Positions 1 through 8,940 of a stretch of 64,000 nucleotides of DNA are shown here, piece after piece. Position numbers and translations under genes: made by a program. The DNA is taken from positions 806,001-870,000 of the forward strand of contig NZ_BMXU01000001.1 in the NCBI RefSeq assembly GCF_014651915.1, read 5' to 3'. The notes below the pieces were generated by a model. It saw only the letters and a list, made by a program, of their open reading frames with translations. It made no database searches and was not told where the DNA came from. Positions within the stretch are counted from its first letter, which is position 1. Each line of letters opens with the position of its first letter. This DNA comes from Parvularcula lutaonensis. GTDB lineage: Bacteria; Pseudomonadota; Alphaproteobacteria; Caulobacterales; Parvularculaceae.

Positions 1-2
1 AC

Positions 3-1361
3 TCGGGCAAGGCGACGAAAGAGCGGAACGTCGAGCAGACCGCGCTCAAGACGAACTCCGAGGCTGCCGTGGAAGTGGCGCGCCAGTGCCGCCTGCGCGA
101 CCTTGCGGGCCTCATCGTGGTCGATTTCATCGACATGGAGGAGAACCGCAACAACCGGGCCGTGGAGAAAAAGCTCAAGGACGCGATGAAGAATGATCGC
201 GCCCGCACGCAGATCGGCTCGATCAGCTCCTTCGGACTTCTCGAAATGTCCCGCCAGCGCCGTCGCTCCGGCATCGTGGACGGCACCACCCAGGCCTGTC
301 CGGTCTGCGAGGGAGCTGGCCACGTGCGCAGTCATGAGATGGCCGCACTCCGTATCCTGAGAGCTGCGGAAGGCGAGGCAGCCACCGGCAAGCACGGTCT
401 CATCACGGTGAAGACCTCGACCGACGTCGCGCTCTACATCCTGAACACGAAGCGTGCATGGCTCGACCGGATCGAAAAGGTCTATGGCGTCAAGGCCAAT
501 GTCCTCGCCGATAGCGGAAAGTTCGGTGACCAGTACGAGGTCGCCGCCTCGGGCAGCCCTTCCGAAGCCGTGTCGCTGAAAGACACGATCGGCGATGACG
601 GACCGCTCTCCGACTTCGAGGCGCCGGAGCTGCCGGGAGACAAGAGCGCGAAGGACAGTGACACCGCCTCTTCCTCCGATGACGAAGACAGCGACGACAA
701 GCCCAAGCGCCGCCGTCGCCGTCGCCGCCGCCGGAAAGGCGACGCCGAGGACCGTGCCGAGGACGGACAGGAGAACGCCAAGGCCGACGACGAAGACGGT
801 CAGTCTTCCGAGGACGCAACCGACGAGGCGGAAGCGAAGACCTCGGACGAAGTCGAAAGCGCAGACGAGGACGCTGATGGCGAGCCCAAGCGCCGCCGCC
901 GTCGCGGACGCCGCGGGGGCCGACGGAACCGCCGCAAGTCCGAAGCCGCCAATGAGAATGGCGAGAACGCTGGTGACAATGGTGACGCTGACGATCAGTC
1001 GGCAGACGGGTCTTCCGACGACCAAGCCGCAGCGAAAGCCGATGACGGGGCGGAACCGTCCGAGGAGCCCAAGACCGAAGCGCCTGTAGCCGAAGCGCCT
1101 GCCGAGGACGGAAAGGCTGCCGAAGCCGACGCGACCGCCGAACCGGCGAACGACGAAGGCCAGACTGAAAGCGCGGACGACGCGCCGTCTACCGAAGCCA
1201 CGGAACCTGCAGAAGTCGAAGCGACCGAAGCCGAGGACGAGCCTGAGCCTGAGCCCCAGCCCGAAGAGGCTCCGCGCCCCGCCGCGATCAGCCGTGAAGA
1301 CACCAGGTCCGATGGCCCGCGCAGGCAGGGCTGGTGGCAACGCGCCTTCAACAAGAACTGA
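3..1361 (+). CDS. rne: Ribonuclease E (3' part; 5' end outside window)
   Basis: This is the C-terminal part of RNase E, the endoribonuclease that starts mRNA decay and processes rRNA and tRNA on the inner face of the membrane. The frame is open from base 3, giving 452 residues without a start. The first ~90 residues are the end of the catalytic core: a segment with RDLAGLIVVDFIDM and GLLEMSRQR is diagnostic of the RNase E/G DNase I-like subdomain. The zinc-link follows as CPVC in the context ACPVCEGAGH. The rest is a long disordered tail rich in Glu, Asp, Ala and Lys, interrupted by two arginine tracts (about bases 700-740 and 885-945) that probably bind RNA. The tail ends in GWWQRAFNKN, possibly a short interaction motif. 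RNase G is unlikely because it lacks such a tail. Confidence 0.95.
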   Translation, partial: SGKATKERNVEQTALKTNSEAAVEVARQCRLRDLAGLIVVDFIDMEENRNNRAVEKKLKDAMKNDRARTQIGSISSFGLLEMSRQRRRSGIVDGTTQACPVCEGAGHVRSHEMAALRILRAAEGEAATGKHGLITVKTSTDVALYILNTKRAWLDRIEKVYGVKANVLADSGKFGDQYEVAASGSPSEAVSLKDTIGDDGPLSDFEAPELPGDKSAKDSDTASSSDDEDSDDKPKRRRRRRRRRKGDAEDRAEDGQENAKADDEDGQSSEDATDEAEAKTSDEVESADEDADGEPKRRRRRGRRGGRRNRRKSEAANENGENAGDNGDADDQSADGSSDDQAAAKADDGAEPSEEPKTEAPVAEAPAEDGKAAEADATAEPANDEGQTESADDAPSTEATEPAEVEATEAEDEPEPEPQPEEAPRPAAISREDTRSDGPRRQGWWQRAFNKN

Positions 1362-1368
1362 ACTGACT

Positions 1369-1392
1369 GCGGCAGCCCGCGTGGGCTGCCGC
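1369..1392 (+). terminator. Hairpin after rne, no U-tract
   Basis: A perfect 10-bp stem (GCGGCAGCCC at 1369-1378, GGGCTGCCGC at 1383-1392) closes a 4-nt loop and begins 7 nt after the rne stop. No T-run follows, so it is either a weak or Rho-assisted terminator or a stabilising 3' structure. The next gene starts 16 nt after the stem. Confidence 0.45.
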
Positions 1393-1408
1393 CCGCCGGC
1401 CGGGGGGC

Positions 1409-2698
1409 ATGGTGCCTGAGCTTTTCCTTGATCCGCGTTGGCAGAGCCTGATCGGTTTCGCCGTTTTCAGCGCCATTGCATGGGCGTTTTCCGAGCGGCA
1501 TCTTCGCCTGCCTCCGCTCCGGCGTTTCATCGCCGTGTTCGGCTTCCAGGTCGGTTTCGCCGCGATCTTCCTGCGCATCCCTGCTGCGCGGGAAAGCCTG
1601 ACCGGCCTCAATTCGGTCGTCGGCGCCCTCCGCGCAGCCGTCGAGTCGGGGACGAGCTTCGTCTTCGGCTATGCTGGCCGCTCCACCGGCCTGCCTTTCC
1701 CCGGAGCTGAGGACGGTGGCGGGTTGTTCTTCATCTTCGCCTTCCAGGCGCTGCCTCTTCTGGTGTTCGTGGGCGCGCTGGCAGCGGTGCTCTGGCACTG
1801 GGGGATCCTCAAGATCCTCGTCAGGGGGCTCGCCTTCACGCTGACCCGGCTCTTCGGCACCGGCGGCTCGGTCAGCCTCGCCGCCGCCGCGAACGTCTTG
1901 CTTGGCCAGACCGAGGCCCCGCTGCTGATCCGTCCGATGCTGGCGCGCCTCACCCGGTCCGAGCTACACGCTGTCATCACCTGCGGTTTCGCCACGGTGG
2001 CTGGCACGGTGATGGCCCTCTATGCGATCATCCTTGCGCCTGTGGGCGAAGCGGTGCTCGGCCATATCATCGTCGCCGCGATCATTTCGGTTCCAGCGGC
2101 GCTCCTCTATGCCGAGCTGATGGTCCCTCCGGCCGAGGGCGAGACCCCGACCCGCGTCGATGACGAGGATGATGGCGAGGGCTTCAACTACGCAGGGACC
2201 ATGGACGCCTTCACCACCGGCGCCACGGAGGGCGGCAAGCTCTGGGCCGGCATCGTCGTCATGCTGATCGCGTTCATCGCCCTCGCGGCGCTCGTGAACA
2301 ACGCCATCTCCGGCATCGAATTCCTCGGCGAACCACTGACCCTCGAGCGGATCCTCGGCTTTGTCTTCGCGCCCCTCGTGTGGCTCGCGGGCATCCCGTG
2401 GGATGAGGCAGGGGCTGCCGGCCAGCTCATGGGGATCAAGACGATCCTCAACGAGGTGATCGCCTATTCGACGCTTGCCGAGCTCCCCGCCGACACACTG
2501 GACGACCGGTCGACGCTCATCATGATCTATGCGCTGTGCGGCTTCGCGAACATTTCGAGCCTCGGGATCGTCATCGGTGGCCTGTCGGCGATCGAACCCT
2601 CGCGCCGTCCCGATATCCTGTCGCTGACACCCAAGGCGCTGATCTCGGGCACCCTCGCCACGCTGTCCTCGGGCGCTGCCATCGGCCTTGTGTATTGA
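1409..2698 (+). CDS. CNT-family concentrative nucleoside transporter (NupC-like)
   Basis: This 429-aa polytopic inner-membrane protein imports nucleosides by cation symport. The family signature is clear in the middle: GQTEAPLLIRP, then LTRSELHAVITCGFATVAGTVMA, the conserved substrate and sodium-binding hairpin region of CNT transporters. A second conserved block lies near the C-terminus (LCGFANISSLGIVIGGL). The number and spacing of hydrophobic segments and the length fit bacterial CNTs of roughly 400-430 residues. The ATG at 1409 sits just downstream of the rne hairpin and is preceded by a G-rich stretch. It runs in the same direction as rne and may be read through from it. Substrate preference (pyrimidine or purine nucleosides) cannot be judged from sequence. 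Confidence 0.92.
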   Translation: MVPELFLDPRWQSLIGFAVFSAIAWAFSERHLRLPPLRRFIAVFGFQVGFAAIFLRIPAARESLTGLNSVVGALRAAVESGTSFVFGYAGRSTGLPFPGAEDGGGLFFIFAFQALPLLVFVGALAAVLWHWGILKILVRGLAFTLTRLFGTGGSVSLAAAANVLLGQTEAPLLIRPMLARLTRSELHAVITCGFATVAGTVMALYAIILAPVGEAVLGHIIVAAIISVPAALLYAELMVPPAEGETPTRVDDEDDGEGFNYAGTMDAFTTGATEGGKLWAGIVVMLIAFIALAALVNNAISGIEFLGEPLTLERILGFVFAPLVWLAGIPWDEAGAAGQLMGIKTILNEVIAYSTLAELPADTLDDRSTLIMIYALCGFANISSLGIVIGGLSAIEPSRRPDILSLTPKALISGTLATLSSGAAIGLVY

Positions 2699-2772
2699 AT
2701 CGTAACCATGTCGCCAATTTCACGGTCGGAGCGGGACAAGCGCGGGCTCTTCGCGCTACCGTAAGGTTCGTC

Positions 2773-4152
2773 ATGCAGGGTGTGTGGATGTTTCGCTGGC
2801 GTTCTTTCGTCCTTCTTTTCGCAGGCTGGGCGTTCTTCTGCGCCCAGGCTTCGGCCCAGGTGCTGCTTCGTGATGCCGAGATTGAAGAGTGGCTCTACGA
2901 CATGTCGGAGCCGCTCTGGCAGGTCGCGGGCCTGCCGGACGGTTCGGTGGAGATCCTGCTGATCGGCGATCCGACGCCGAACGCCTTTGCCGGCGCGTCG
3001 AGCGGCCTGAAGATGGGTATCCATACCGGGCTCATCACCCTTGCCGACACACCCAACGAAGTCGAAGGCGTCATCGCCCACGAAACCGGCCACCTCGCCG
3101 GTGGCCACTCGGCCCGGACGGCGGAAGCAATGGCCAAGGCCAGCAAGCCGCGGCTTCTCGGTCTCATGGTCGGCGCAGCGCTGCTCGCTGCCGGGGCGCC
3201 TGCGGGTGCCGGCCTCACCGCCATGGGCCTCGGACAGGCCGCGGCGCTCGACACCTATCTCGGCTACAGCCGCGGCCAGGAGAGCGCGGCGGACCAGGCG
3301 GGCCTGACCTATCTCGACGAGGTGGGCAGCTCGGCCCGCGGTCTTCTCGACTTCTTCGACGTTCTCAAGAACCAGCAGCTCATCCGTGCGAACCAGCCGC
3401 AGCCCTATTTCCAGACCCACCCCCTCGCGGTCCAGCGGGTCGCCCGGCTGCGCAACCGCGCCGAAGCTTCGCCCTATTGGGACGAGCGCGACAGCCCCGA
3501 AGAGATCGCGAAGCTTCGCCTGATCCAGGCCAAGATCCACGGCTTCCTCAACGATCCGAACGTCACCTTGCGGATGTATCCGCTGACGGACCAGTCCGAC
3601 GCCGCGCGCTACGCCCGTGCCGTCGCCTATTACCGCTCGTCCGACCTGCCAGCGGCGATGCGCGAGATTGACCGTCTGCTCGCGGATTACCCGGACAACC
3701 CGTACTATTACGAACTCAAGGGCCAGATGCTGTTCGAGCACGGGAAGGCAGCAGACGCGATCGCGCCGCACCGGACTTCGGCCGAGCTCGCCCCCCAGCA
3801 CGCGCTCCTCAAGATCAACCTTGCCCGAGCGCTTGTCGCCACCGATCGCGACGAGAATGTCGCCGAGGCGATTGGTATCCTCGAAGAGGCCCTGCGTCTG
3901 GAGCGGGACAACGGCTTCGCCTGGGCGGTTCTCGCCCGTGCCCGCTCGCACCAGGGGGACGACACGCTCGCCCTCCTCGCCCAGGCCGAAGCCGAGTATC
4001 ACAGCAATGACCCGGTCGCGGCGCACCGCTTCGCAAGCCTAGCGAAGGACAAGCTGACGGTCGGCACGCCCGAGCACCAGCAAGCCCTCGACATCATCGT
4101 CGCCACGGCCGAAATCGCCCAGCAGGCACGCCGCCAGCCTCGCCGGCGCTAA
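2773..4152 (+). CDS. M48-family metalloprotease with TPR repeats (BepA/YfgC-like)
   Basis: This 459-aa periplasmic zinc protease probably acts in outer-membrane protein quality control, like E. coli BepA. It has a signal peptide (hydrophobic residues 11-22, likely cleavage after AQASA). The M48 zinc site HETGH is at residues 103-107, in EGVIAHETGHLAGGHSAR, with the third ligand in the GQESAADQAG segment. After the peptidase domain come TPR-like helical repeats (about residues 280-440: YYRSSDLPAAMREIDRLL, YYELKGQMLFEHGKAADAI and others). The open frame extends upstream into the transporter gene, but ATG 2773 has AAGG six bases before it and gives a proper signal peptide; ATG 2788 is also possible. 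DsbA-like and protease genes side by side suggest envelope maintenance. Confidence 0.9.
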   Translation: MQGVWMFRWRSFVLLFAGWAFFCAQASAQVLLRDAEIEEWLYDMSEPLWQVAGLPDGSVEILLIGDPTPNAFAGASSGLKMGIHTGLITLADTPNEVEGVIAHETGHLAGGHSARTAEAMAKASKPRLLGLMVGAALLAAGAPAGAGLTAMGLGQAAALDTYLGYSRGQESAADQAGLTYLDEVGSSARGLLDFFDVLKNQQLIRANQPQPYFQTHPLAVQRVARLRNRAEASPYWDERDSPEEIAKLRLIQAKIHGFLNDPNVTLRMYPLTDQSDAARYARAVAYYRSSDLPAAMREIDRLLADYPDNPYYYELKGQMLFEHGKAADAIAPHRTSAELAPQHALLKINLARALVATDRDENVAEAIGILEEALRLERDNGFAWAVLARARSHQGDDTLALLAQAEAEYHSNDPVAAHRFASLAKDKLTVGTPEHQQALDIIVATAEIAQQARRQPRRR

Positions 4153-4181
4153 GCCCATCCGAACCTGCCCAAAGGAATTCC

Positions 4182-4961
4182 ATGGCCCTTCGCTCCGCCC
4201 TGCTCTTCACCGCCGTTCTCCTGTCCGCATGCGGGGCATCGGCGCCTTCCGGCGCCGAAGCGCAGACCACGCAGATGAGCGACGAGGAGTTCGACCGCCG
4301 CCTGCGCGAATCGCTGATGCGCAACCCGGAAGTCATCCTCGAAGCGATCGAAGCGTATCGAGCGAGCCTCGAAGCCGAAGCGGCTCTCGCCACGCGCGAG
4401 TCGGTGGCGGGATACCTTTCCGAACTGGTCCGCGGCGAAGCTGGTCACGCCATAGGCGCGTCAGCGGACGAGGCCGATCTGGTCGTGGTGGAGTTCTTCG
4501 ACTATCACTGCGGCTTCTGCCGGAGCGCTCTTGGAGACGTCCTTGCCTTGGTCGAGGGCGACCCGGGGGTCCGCGTGGTGTTCCAGGAGCTGCCCATCCT
4601 GCGCGAGGAATCCCGCGATGCGGCCGAGATTGCGCTCGCCGCCGCGAAGCTCGACAGCGACGCGTACCGCAAGGTGCATCAGGCGCTGTTCCAAGCCAGT
4701 GGCGTCCTTGATGACAAAGCGATCGACAACGCCATCAAGCGGGCTGGTCTCCGCCCCTCTACGGTCAGGAAGATCGCCAAGGAGCAGGCAGATGCCATCG
4801 ACGCTACGGTCGACCGGTCAATGGAAATCGCTCAAGCCATCGGCGTTCAGGGAACGCCGTTCTTCATCGTCGCGAACCCCGACACCGGAACGTTCGACGT
4901 GCTCGAAGGCTTTCGGAGCGAGGAGTTCGCCGCCTTGGTCGAGAGCGTCCGCGGCCAGTAA
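4182..4961 (+). CDS. DsbA-family thioredoxin-fold lipoprotein
   Basis: This 259-aa protein is predicted to be an envelope thiol:disulfide oxidoreductase. The N-terminus is a lipoprotein signal peptide with lipobox LLSAC (lipidated Cys17). A helical dimerisation-like region follows (about 30-85: MSDEEFDRRLRESLMRNPEVILEAI), as in Com1/BdbD/ScsC-type DsbA proteins. The active site is CGFC (residues 110-113) in the context FFDYHCGFC, and the cis-proline loop is GTPFFIV near residue 220. AAAGGA lies just upstream of ATG 4182. It lies 29 nt after the M48 protease gene in the same direction, so the two are probably co-transcribed. Whether it oxidises or isomerises disulfides is not evident. Confidence 0.93.
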   Translation: MALRSALLFTAVLLSACGASAPSGAEAQTTQMSDEEFDRRLRESLMRNPEVILEAIEAYRASLEAEAALATRESVAGYLSELVRGEAGHAIGASADEADLVVVEFFDYHCGFCRSALGDVLALVEGDPGVRVVFQELPILREESRDAAEIALAAAKLDSDAYRKVHQALFQASGVLDDKAIDNAIKRAGLRPSTVRKIAKEQADAIDATVDRSMEIAQAIGVQGTPFFIVANPDTGTFDVLEGFRSEEFAALVESVRGQ

Positions 4962-5482
4962 GCACACCTCGAGCACTCCCGAATCAACAGGCCGCCGCAG
5001 GCCTGTCTTCGGACCGTCAGTGCGGTGCAGGTGCACTGTACCTGCAACCGGAGGATGGTTAACCGCGCCAATTGAGCATTTTATGCTAATTCATGAGGCG
5101 GGCGCGTGGCTCTGATGTTGTAAAAAAACATCATCGAGATAATTCGGGTCGCGAGCGTCGGTTTCCCTCGATCTGCCGCCGGTTAGCGAATTGACAGAAA
5201 TATAACGGGGTCCATAAGTTTTGCGGAACTGGGACTATTAGGGCGGTAGCGAACTCCATCTGGCACGTCATCGTGCGGGGCATCCATCACCGAAAGAATC
5301 GGGCCGCGGGCATGCGGAAGCCGGTTCTGTTCATCGGTCTGGCTGCCAGGGTGCAACCTCCGAAAAGCTCCCGGGATACAAAGAATTGGCCGTAATCTGC
5401 GGTCAAGAAATCGGTGGCCATGGGGGTGCAAGTCCCAAGGGTCTCCGGTCGACATTGGTGTCGATAGAAAGGGGTAAACTAC
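4962..5482 (+). promoter_or_regulatory. 521-bp intergenic/leader region with several hairpins
   Basis: No gene is supported here. It holds a 7-bp hairpin after the dsbA-like gene (4987-4993 with 5000-5006); a second (5026-5032 with 5040-5046); a 13-bp palindrome AGCAT-TTT-ATGCT (5075-5087); a 7-bp hairpin with A-rich loop (5113-5119 with 5127-5133); a sigma70-like promoter (5191-5220); and a 6-bp hairpin (5449-5454 with 5459-5464) ending four bases before the Shine-Dalgarno of the TonB receptor gene. The leader from the proposed promoter would be about 255 nt. I do not recognise a known riboswitch in it. Confidence 0.6.
5191..5220 (+). promoter_or_regulatory. Candidate sigma70-type promoter for the TonB receptor gene
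   Basis: A perfect -35 hexamer TTGACA (5191-5196) is followed after 17-18 bp by ATAAGT/TAAGTT (5214-5220), a mediocre -10. Transcription would begin near 5227 and give a leader of about 255 nt. The -35 match and location support it; the weak -10 makes it tentative. Confidence 0.45.
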
Positions 5483-8400
5483 GTGAAAACCACTAACATG
5501 AGCAGTGCAGAGCAACTGAAGGCTCTCCTCGCGCTCACCACTTCGGTGGCTGCGCTGGGCCTCGGTGCCGCTTACGCACAGGACGGCGACGATCCGGTTG
5601 AGATCGCTCCGGCCGTTGAGGATGTGGACTCGGGCGATACCATCGTCGTCACCGGTTCGCGTATCCGTCGTTCGGAAGTCGAGGCTTCTGCACCGATCTT
5701 CACCTTCGGCGAAGAAGAAATCCAAGACCGCGGCTTCACCAACGTTGCCGAAGTCCTGAACCAGTCGCCGCTCTTCGGCGGTTCGCTGACGCCGAACGGC
5801 GCCCAGAACGGCTTCACCGCCGGTCAGAACCAGGTCAACCTCTTCGACCTCGGCACCGCGCGTACGCTGACCCTGATCAACGGCCGCCGGATGGTTTCCT
5901 CCAGCGCCGCTTCGTTCTTCAACGATGCTGGCGGTCAGGTCGACCTCAATACCATCCCGGTCAGCCTTGTTGACCGTATCGAGACCGTTCCGCTGACCGG
6001 TGCCGCGACCTACGGTTCGGACGCCATCGCGGGTACCGTGAACGTCATCCTGAAAGACGACTTCGAAGGCTTCGAAGTTCGTGGTCAGTACGGCGACCAG
6101 TTCGACGCCAGCGCGCCGAGCTATCAGATCTCGACCCTCATGGGCACCAACTTCGCTGACGGCCGCGGCAACGTGACCTTCTCGGCGGAATACACCCGTG
6201 ACGAAGGCCTGTTCCTCTGCGAGCGCGAGTATCTCTGCGTCGACGACCCGAACTACGTCAACATCGGTAACCGTGCCCTCGACCTCGATGGCGACGGCCA
6301 GGCCGACAACCTTCTCAACGGCACGACCGACATCAACGGCGACGGCGTCAACAACGACGCAATCCGTCTGATCTACTTCAACCAGACGGTCCAGCTGTTC
6401 GGTCCGGGTGGTACGGCGTCGACCGCTGCGGTCATCCCGTCGTTCGGCATTGGTGCGTTCCCGGATGGCAACATCTACGAGTTCGACAACAATGGTGAAC
6501 TCCAGCCTTGCGAACCGGGCATCACGCCTCCGGGTTCGTCGGCCTTCTTCGCCCAAGGCGGCACCTGCGGCATCGACTTCTTCGACAGCGTTGCCCAGAT
6601 CCGTTCGCCTGTTGAGCGCTTCAACGCGTTCGCCGCGATGAACTACGACATCACCGACAACGTCAAGTTCCGCCAGGACTTCCTGTTCGCGAACACCTCG
6701 GGTGAAGAACTCGTCAACCAAGGCGGATTCCAGACCTGGGCCTTCGGTGGCACCTCGGCTGCCCTGACCATTCGGGACGACAACCCGTTCCTGAGCGCTC
6801 AGGCTCGTCAGGTCCTCGCCGACAACGGTGTGACGCAGTTCCTGCTGAACCGCTTCAACAACGACCTCGTTGGCCAAGGCGCGAACAGCAACGAGACCTT
6901 CGTCTGGCGTGTGTCGAACATCCTCGAAGGCCAGTTCGAGTATGGCGGTCGCAACTTCTACTGGGACGTCTCGGGTCAGTACGGCTCGTCGGACATCACC
7001 ACGAAGACGTTCGGCATCGTCGACGGTCGCTTCATCAACGCGATCGACGCTCGTGTCGTTGACGACAACCTGCTCCAGGGCATTGTTGACGCCGGTGCTG
7101 CTACCGACCTTGACGACGCTCTCGCAGTGCTCCGCGCATCGAACCCGACCGTGGGTCTGGTCGACCGTGGCGACATCATCTGTGGTGCGTTCGCTGACCT
7201 TGCTGCTGGCACGCTGACCGGCTTCAACAGCCGAGCATCGGGCGGCGGTGTCACCGACGAAGACCTTCCGTTCCTCGATGGCTGTCAGCCGCTGAACCTG
7301 TTCGGCGCCGGCAATGCATCGCCGGAGGCGCTGGCCTTCATCAACGGTGGCACGCAGCAATCGCAATCGTCGAACGAGCAGACCGTCTACGCCGCCAACT
7401 TCGGTGGTGAAGCGTTCGAAGTTCCGGCTGGTATCGTCAGCTTCAACATCGGTGTCGAAAGCCGCCGTGAAGTTGTCGAATACGGTCCGGGCATGGGTCA
7501 GATCGTTCCGATCACCCGTTCGACGACCGCACGTCCGATCTCGGGTAAAGCTGTCACGAAAGAGATCTACGGCGAGGTTCTCGTCCCGATCGTTTCGCCT
7601 GACATGAACATCCCGCTGGTCCAGAACCTCGAATTCACTGGCGCCTATCGCAGCCAGGGCTTCGAAGTGACGGGTCCGGACGGTCAGAAGTCGGACACGG
7701 ACAGCCAGGTTTACTCGGCTTCGCTCGCTTACGAGCCGACGGACTACCTGAAGTTCCGCGCGACCTACGCAACGTCCTTCCGGAACCCGCCGTTCAACGA
7801 CCTGTTCTACCCGTCGACGCAAGCGTTCATCTCGGGTGCTGCCCCGTGTGACAACCGCTTCATCGGTGAAGGTCCGAACCCGAGTGTCCGTGCTGCCAAC
7901 TGTGCGGCTGAGGGCATTCCGGCCGGCTTCGTGTCGAACATCTCGAACGCCACCATCTCGACCGGTCAGCAAGTCGGTAACCCGAACCTGCAGCCGGAAG
8001 AAACCAAGGCCTACACCATCGGTGCCGTGTTCACCCCGTCCTTCGTGCCGGGCCTGGAAATGGCGATCGACTACTACAACCTCGAAATCGAAGAGCAGAT
8101 CAGCTTCCTCGAATTCGACGATCTCGCAGCGGTCTGCTACGACTCGACGGACTTCCCGAACGAGCCGGCATGTTCGACCTTCACGCGGGATTCGAACTTC
8201 CAGGTGATCACGGCGTCGGAAACCCCGGCGAACGCGGCCCTCTCGTCGTTTGAATCGGTTACGGCGCGTATCTTCTATGCCCGTGATGTTGCCGACATCA
8301 TCCCGACGGACCGCGACTATGGTCGTCTGACCTGGAACTGGTTCATGCAGCACAACATCCAGAACGAAAGCCAGGCGACCCCGGCTTCCGAAATCCAGGA

Positions 8401-8779
8401 TGATGTTGGTGACTTCGGAGACCCGAAATGGATCGGCACGTTCGATACCGCTTGGGACTGGGAAAACTGGCGCGTCACGCACCGTCTGCGTTACCGCTAC
8501 GGCATGGACATCTCGACCATTGATGGCCGCTACTACGCGAAGGACTTCACCCTTCTCGACAATGGCGTCTACCAGGTCGAGATCGACAACAGCCTGGATC
8601 CGCGCTGGATCCAAGACGCTGGCGTCGCGTACACGTTCAACGACAAGTACACGATCCAAGCCAACATCCGTAACCTGACGGATCGCAAGCCGAACCGCCA
8701 AGAGTTTGCCGCCGGTGCCTTCGGCGTCGACGAGCAGCTTGGCCGTCGCTACACGATCCGCTTGGTTGGCCGCTTCTAA
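5483..8779 (+). CDS. TonB-dependent outer-membrane receptor
   Basis: This 1098-aa protein is a TonB-dependent transporter importing an unidentified large or scarce substrate across the outer membrane. A signal peptide ends around AYA-Q (residue 32). The TonB-box/plug start is DTIVVTGSRIRR (about 52-63); the plug includes VLNQSPLFGGS, LINGRRMVSS and YGSDAIAGTVNVILKDDF; the C-terminal ~850 residues form the beta-barrel and end in the aromatic RYTIRLVGRF typical of outer-membrane proteins. The start is GTG 5483, fixed by AAAGGGG (5468-5474) eight bases upstream; an ATG six codons in is less well placed. Extracellular loops contain several cysteines. It has its own long leader and terminator, so it is a monocistronic unit. 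No neighbouring enzymes indicate the ligand. Confidence 0.95.
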   Translation: MKTTNMSSAEQLKALLALTTSVAALGLGAAYAQDGDDPVEIAPAVEDVDSGDTIVVTGSRIRRSEVEASAPIFTFGEEEIQDRGFTNVAEVLNQSPLFGGSLTPNGAQNGFTAGQNQVNLFDLGTARTLTLINGRRMVSSSAASFFNDAGGQVDLNTIPVSLVDRIETVPLTGAATYGSDAIAGTVNVILKDDFEGFEVRGQYGDQFDASAPSYQISTLMGTNFADGRGNVTFSAEYTRDEGLFLCEREYLCVDDPNYVNIGNRALDLDGDGQADNLLNGTTDINGDGVNNDAIRLIYFNQTVQLFGPGGTASTAAVIPSFGIGAFPDGNIYEFDNNGELQPCEPGITPPGSSAFFAQGGTCGIDFFDSVAQIRSPVERFNAFAAMNYDITDNVKFRQDFLFANTSGEELVNQGGFQTWAFGGTSAALTIRDDNPFLSAQARQVLADNGVTQFLLNRFNNDLVGQGANSNETFVWRVSNILEGQFEYGGRNFYWDVSGQYGSSDITTKTFGIVDGRFINAIDARVVDDNLLQGIVDAGAATDLDDALAVLRASNPTVGLVDRGDIICGAFADLAAGTLTGFNSRASGGGVTDEDLPFLDGCQPLNLFGAGNASPEALAFINGGTQQSQSSNEQTVYAANFGGEAFEVPAGIVSFNIGVESRREVVEYGPGMGQIVPITRSTTARPISGKAVTKEIYGEVLVPIVSPDMNIPLVQNLEFTGAYRSQGFEVTGPDGQKSDTDSQVYSASLAYEPTDYLKFRATYATSFRNPPFNDLFYPSTQAFISGAAPCDNRFIGEGPNPSVRAANCAAEGIPAGFVSNISNATISTGQQVGNPNLQPEETKAYTIGAVFTPSFVPGLEMAIDYYNLEIEEQISFLEFDDLAAVCYDSTDFPNEPACSTFTRDSNFQVITASETPANAALSSFESVTARIFYARDVADIIPTDRDYGRLTWNWFMQHNIQNESQATPASEIQDDVGDFGDPKWIGTFDTAWDWENWRVTHRLRYRYGMDISTIDGRYYAKDFTLLDNGVYQVEIDNSLDPRWIQDAGVAYTFNDKYTIQANIRNLTDRKPNRQEFAAGAFGVDEQLGRRYTIRLVGRF

Positions 8780-8802
8780 GAGCGCGTCACACCGGAAACT
8801 TG

Positions 8803-8831
8803 GGGCGGGCCTTCGGGCCCGCCCTTTTTTT
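8803..8831 (+). terminator. Rho-independent terminator of the TonB receptor gene
   Basis: A 9-bp GC stem (GGGCGGGCC 8803-8811, GGCCCGCCC 8816-8824) closes a UUCG tetraloop and is followed by seven Ts (8825-8831). It is 23 nt past the stop codon. Confidence 0.95.
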
Positions 8832-8940
8832 CTGCGCCCTGTCAGAGCAGAAATTATCAGTCCGCGGCAGGTCAAGGCGTGCAGAAGCGCGGCGCGTGGC
8901 CGCGTGCGTCTTCAGGCGCCCGAAGAACTCTCCGTACTGG

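Noticed and set aside
4962-5482. Cobalamin or other known riboswitch ahead of the TonB receptor
   Set aside because: No B12 box or other known aptamer core was recognisable; only simple hairpins were found.
5183-8875. Minus-strand open frame of 1230 codons opposite the TonB receptor
   Set aside because: Its translation is low-complexity (Arg/Val/Asp/Glu-rich) with no domain, and it is the antisense of a clear receptor gene; GC-rich codon usage removes stops on the opposite strand.
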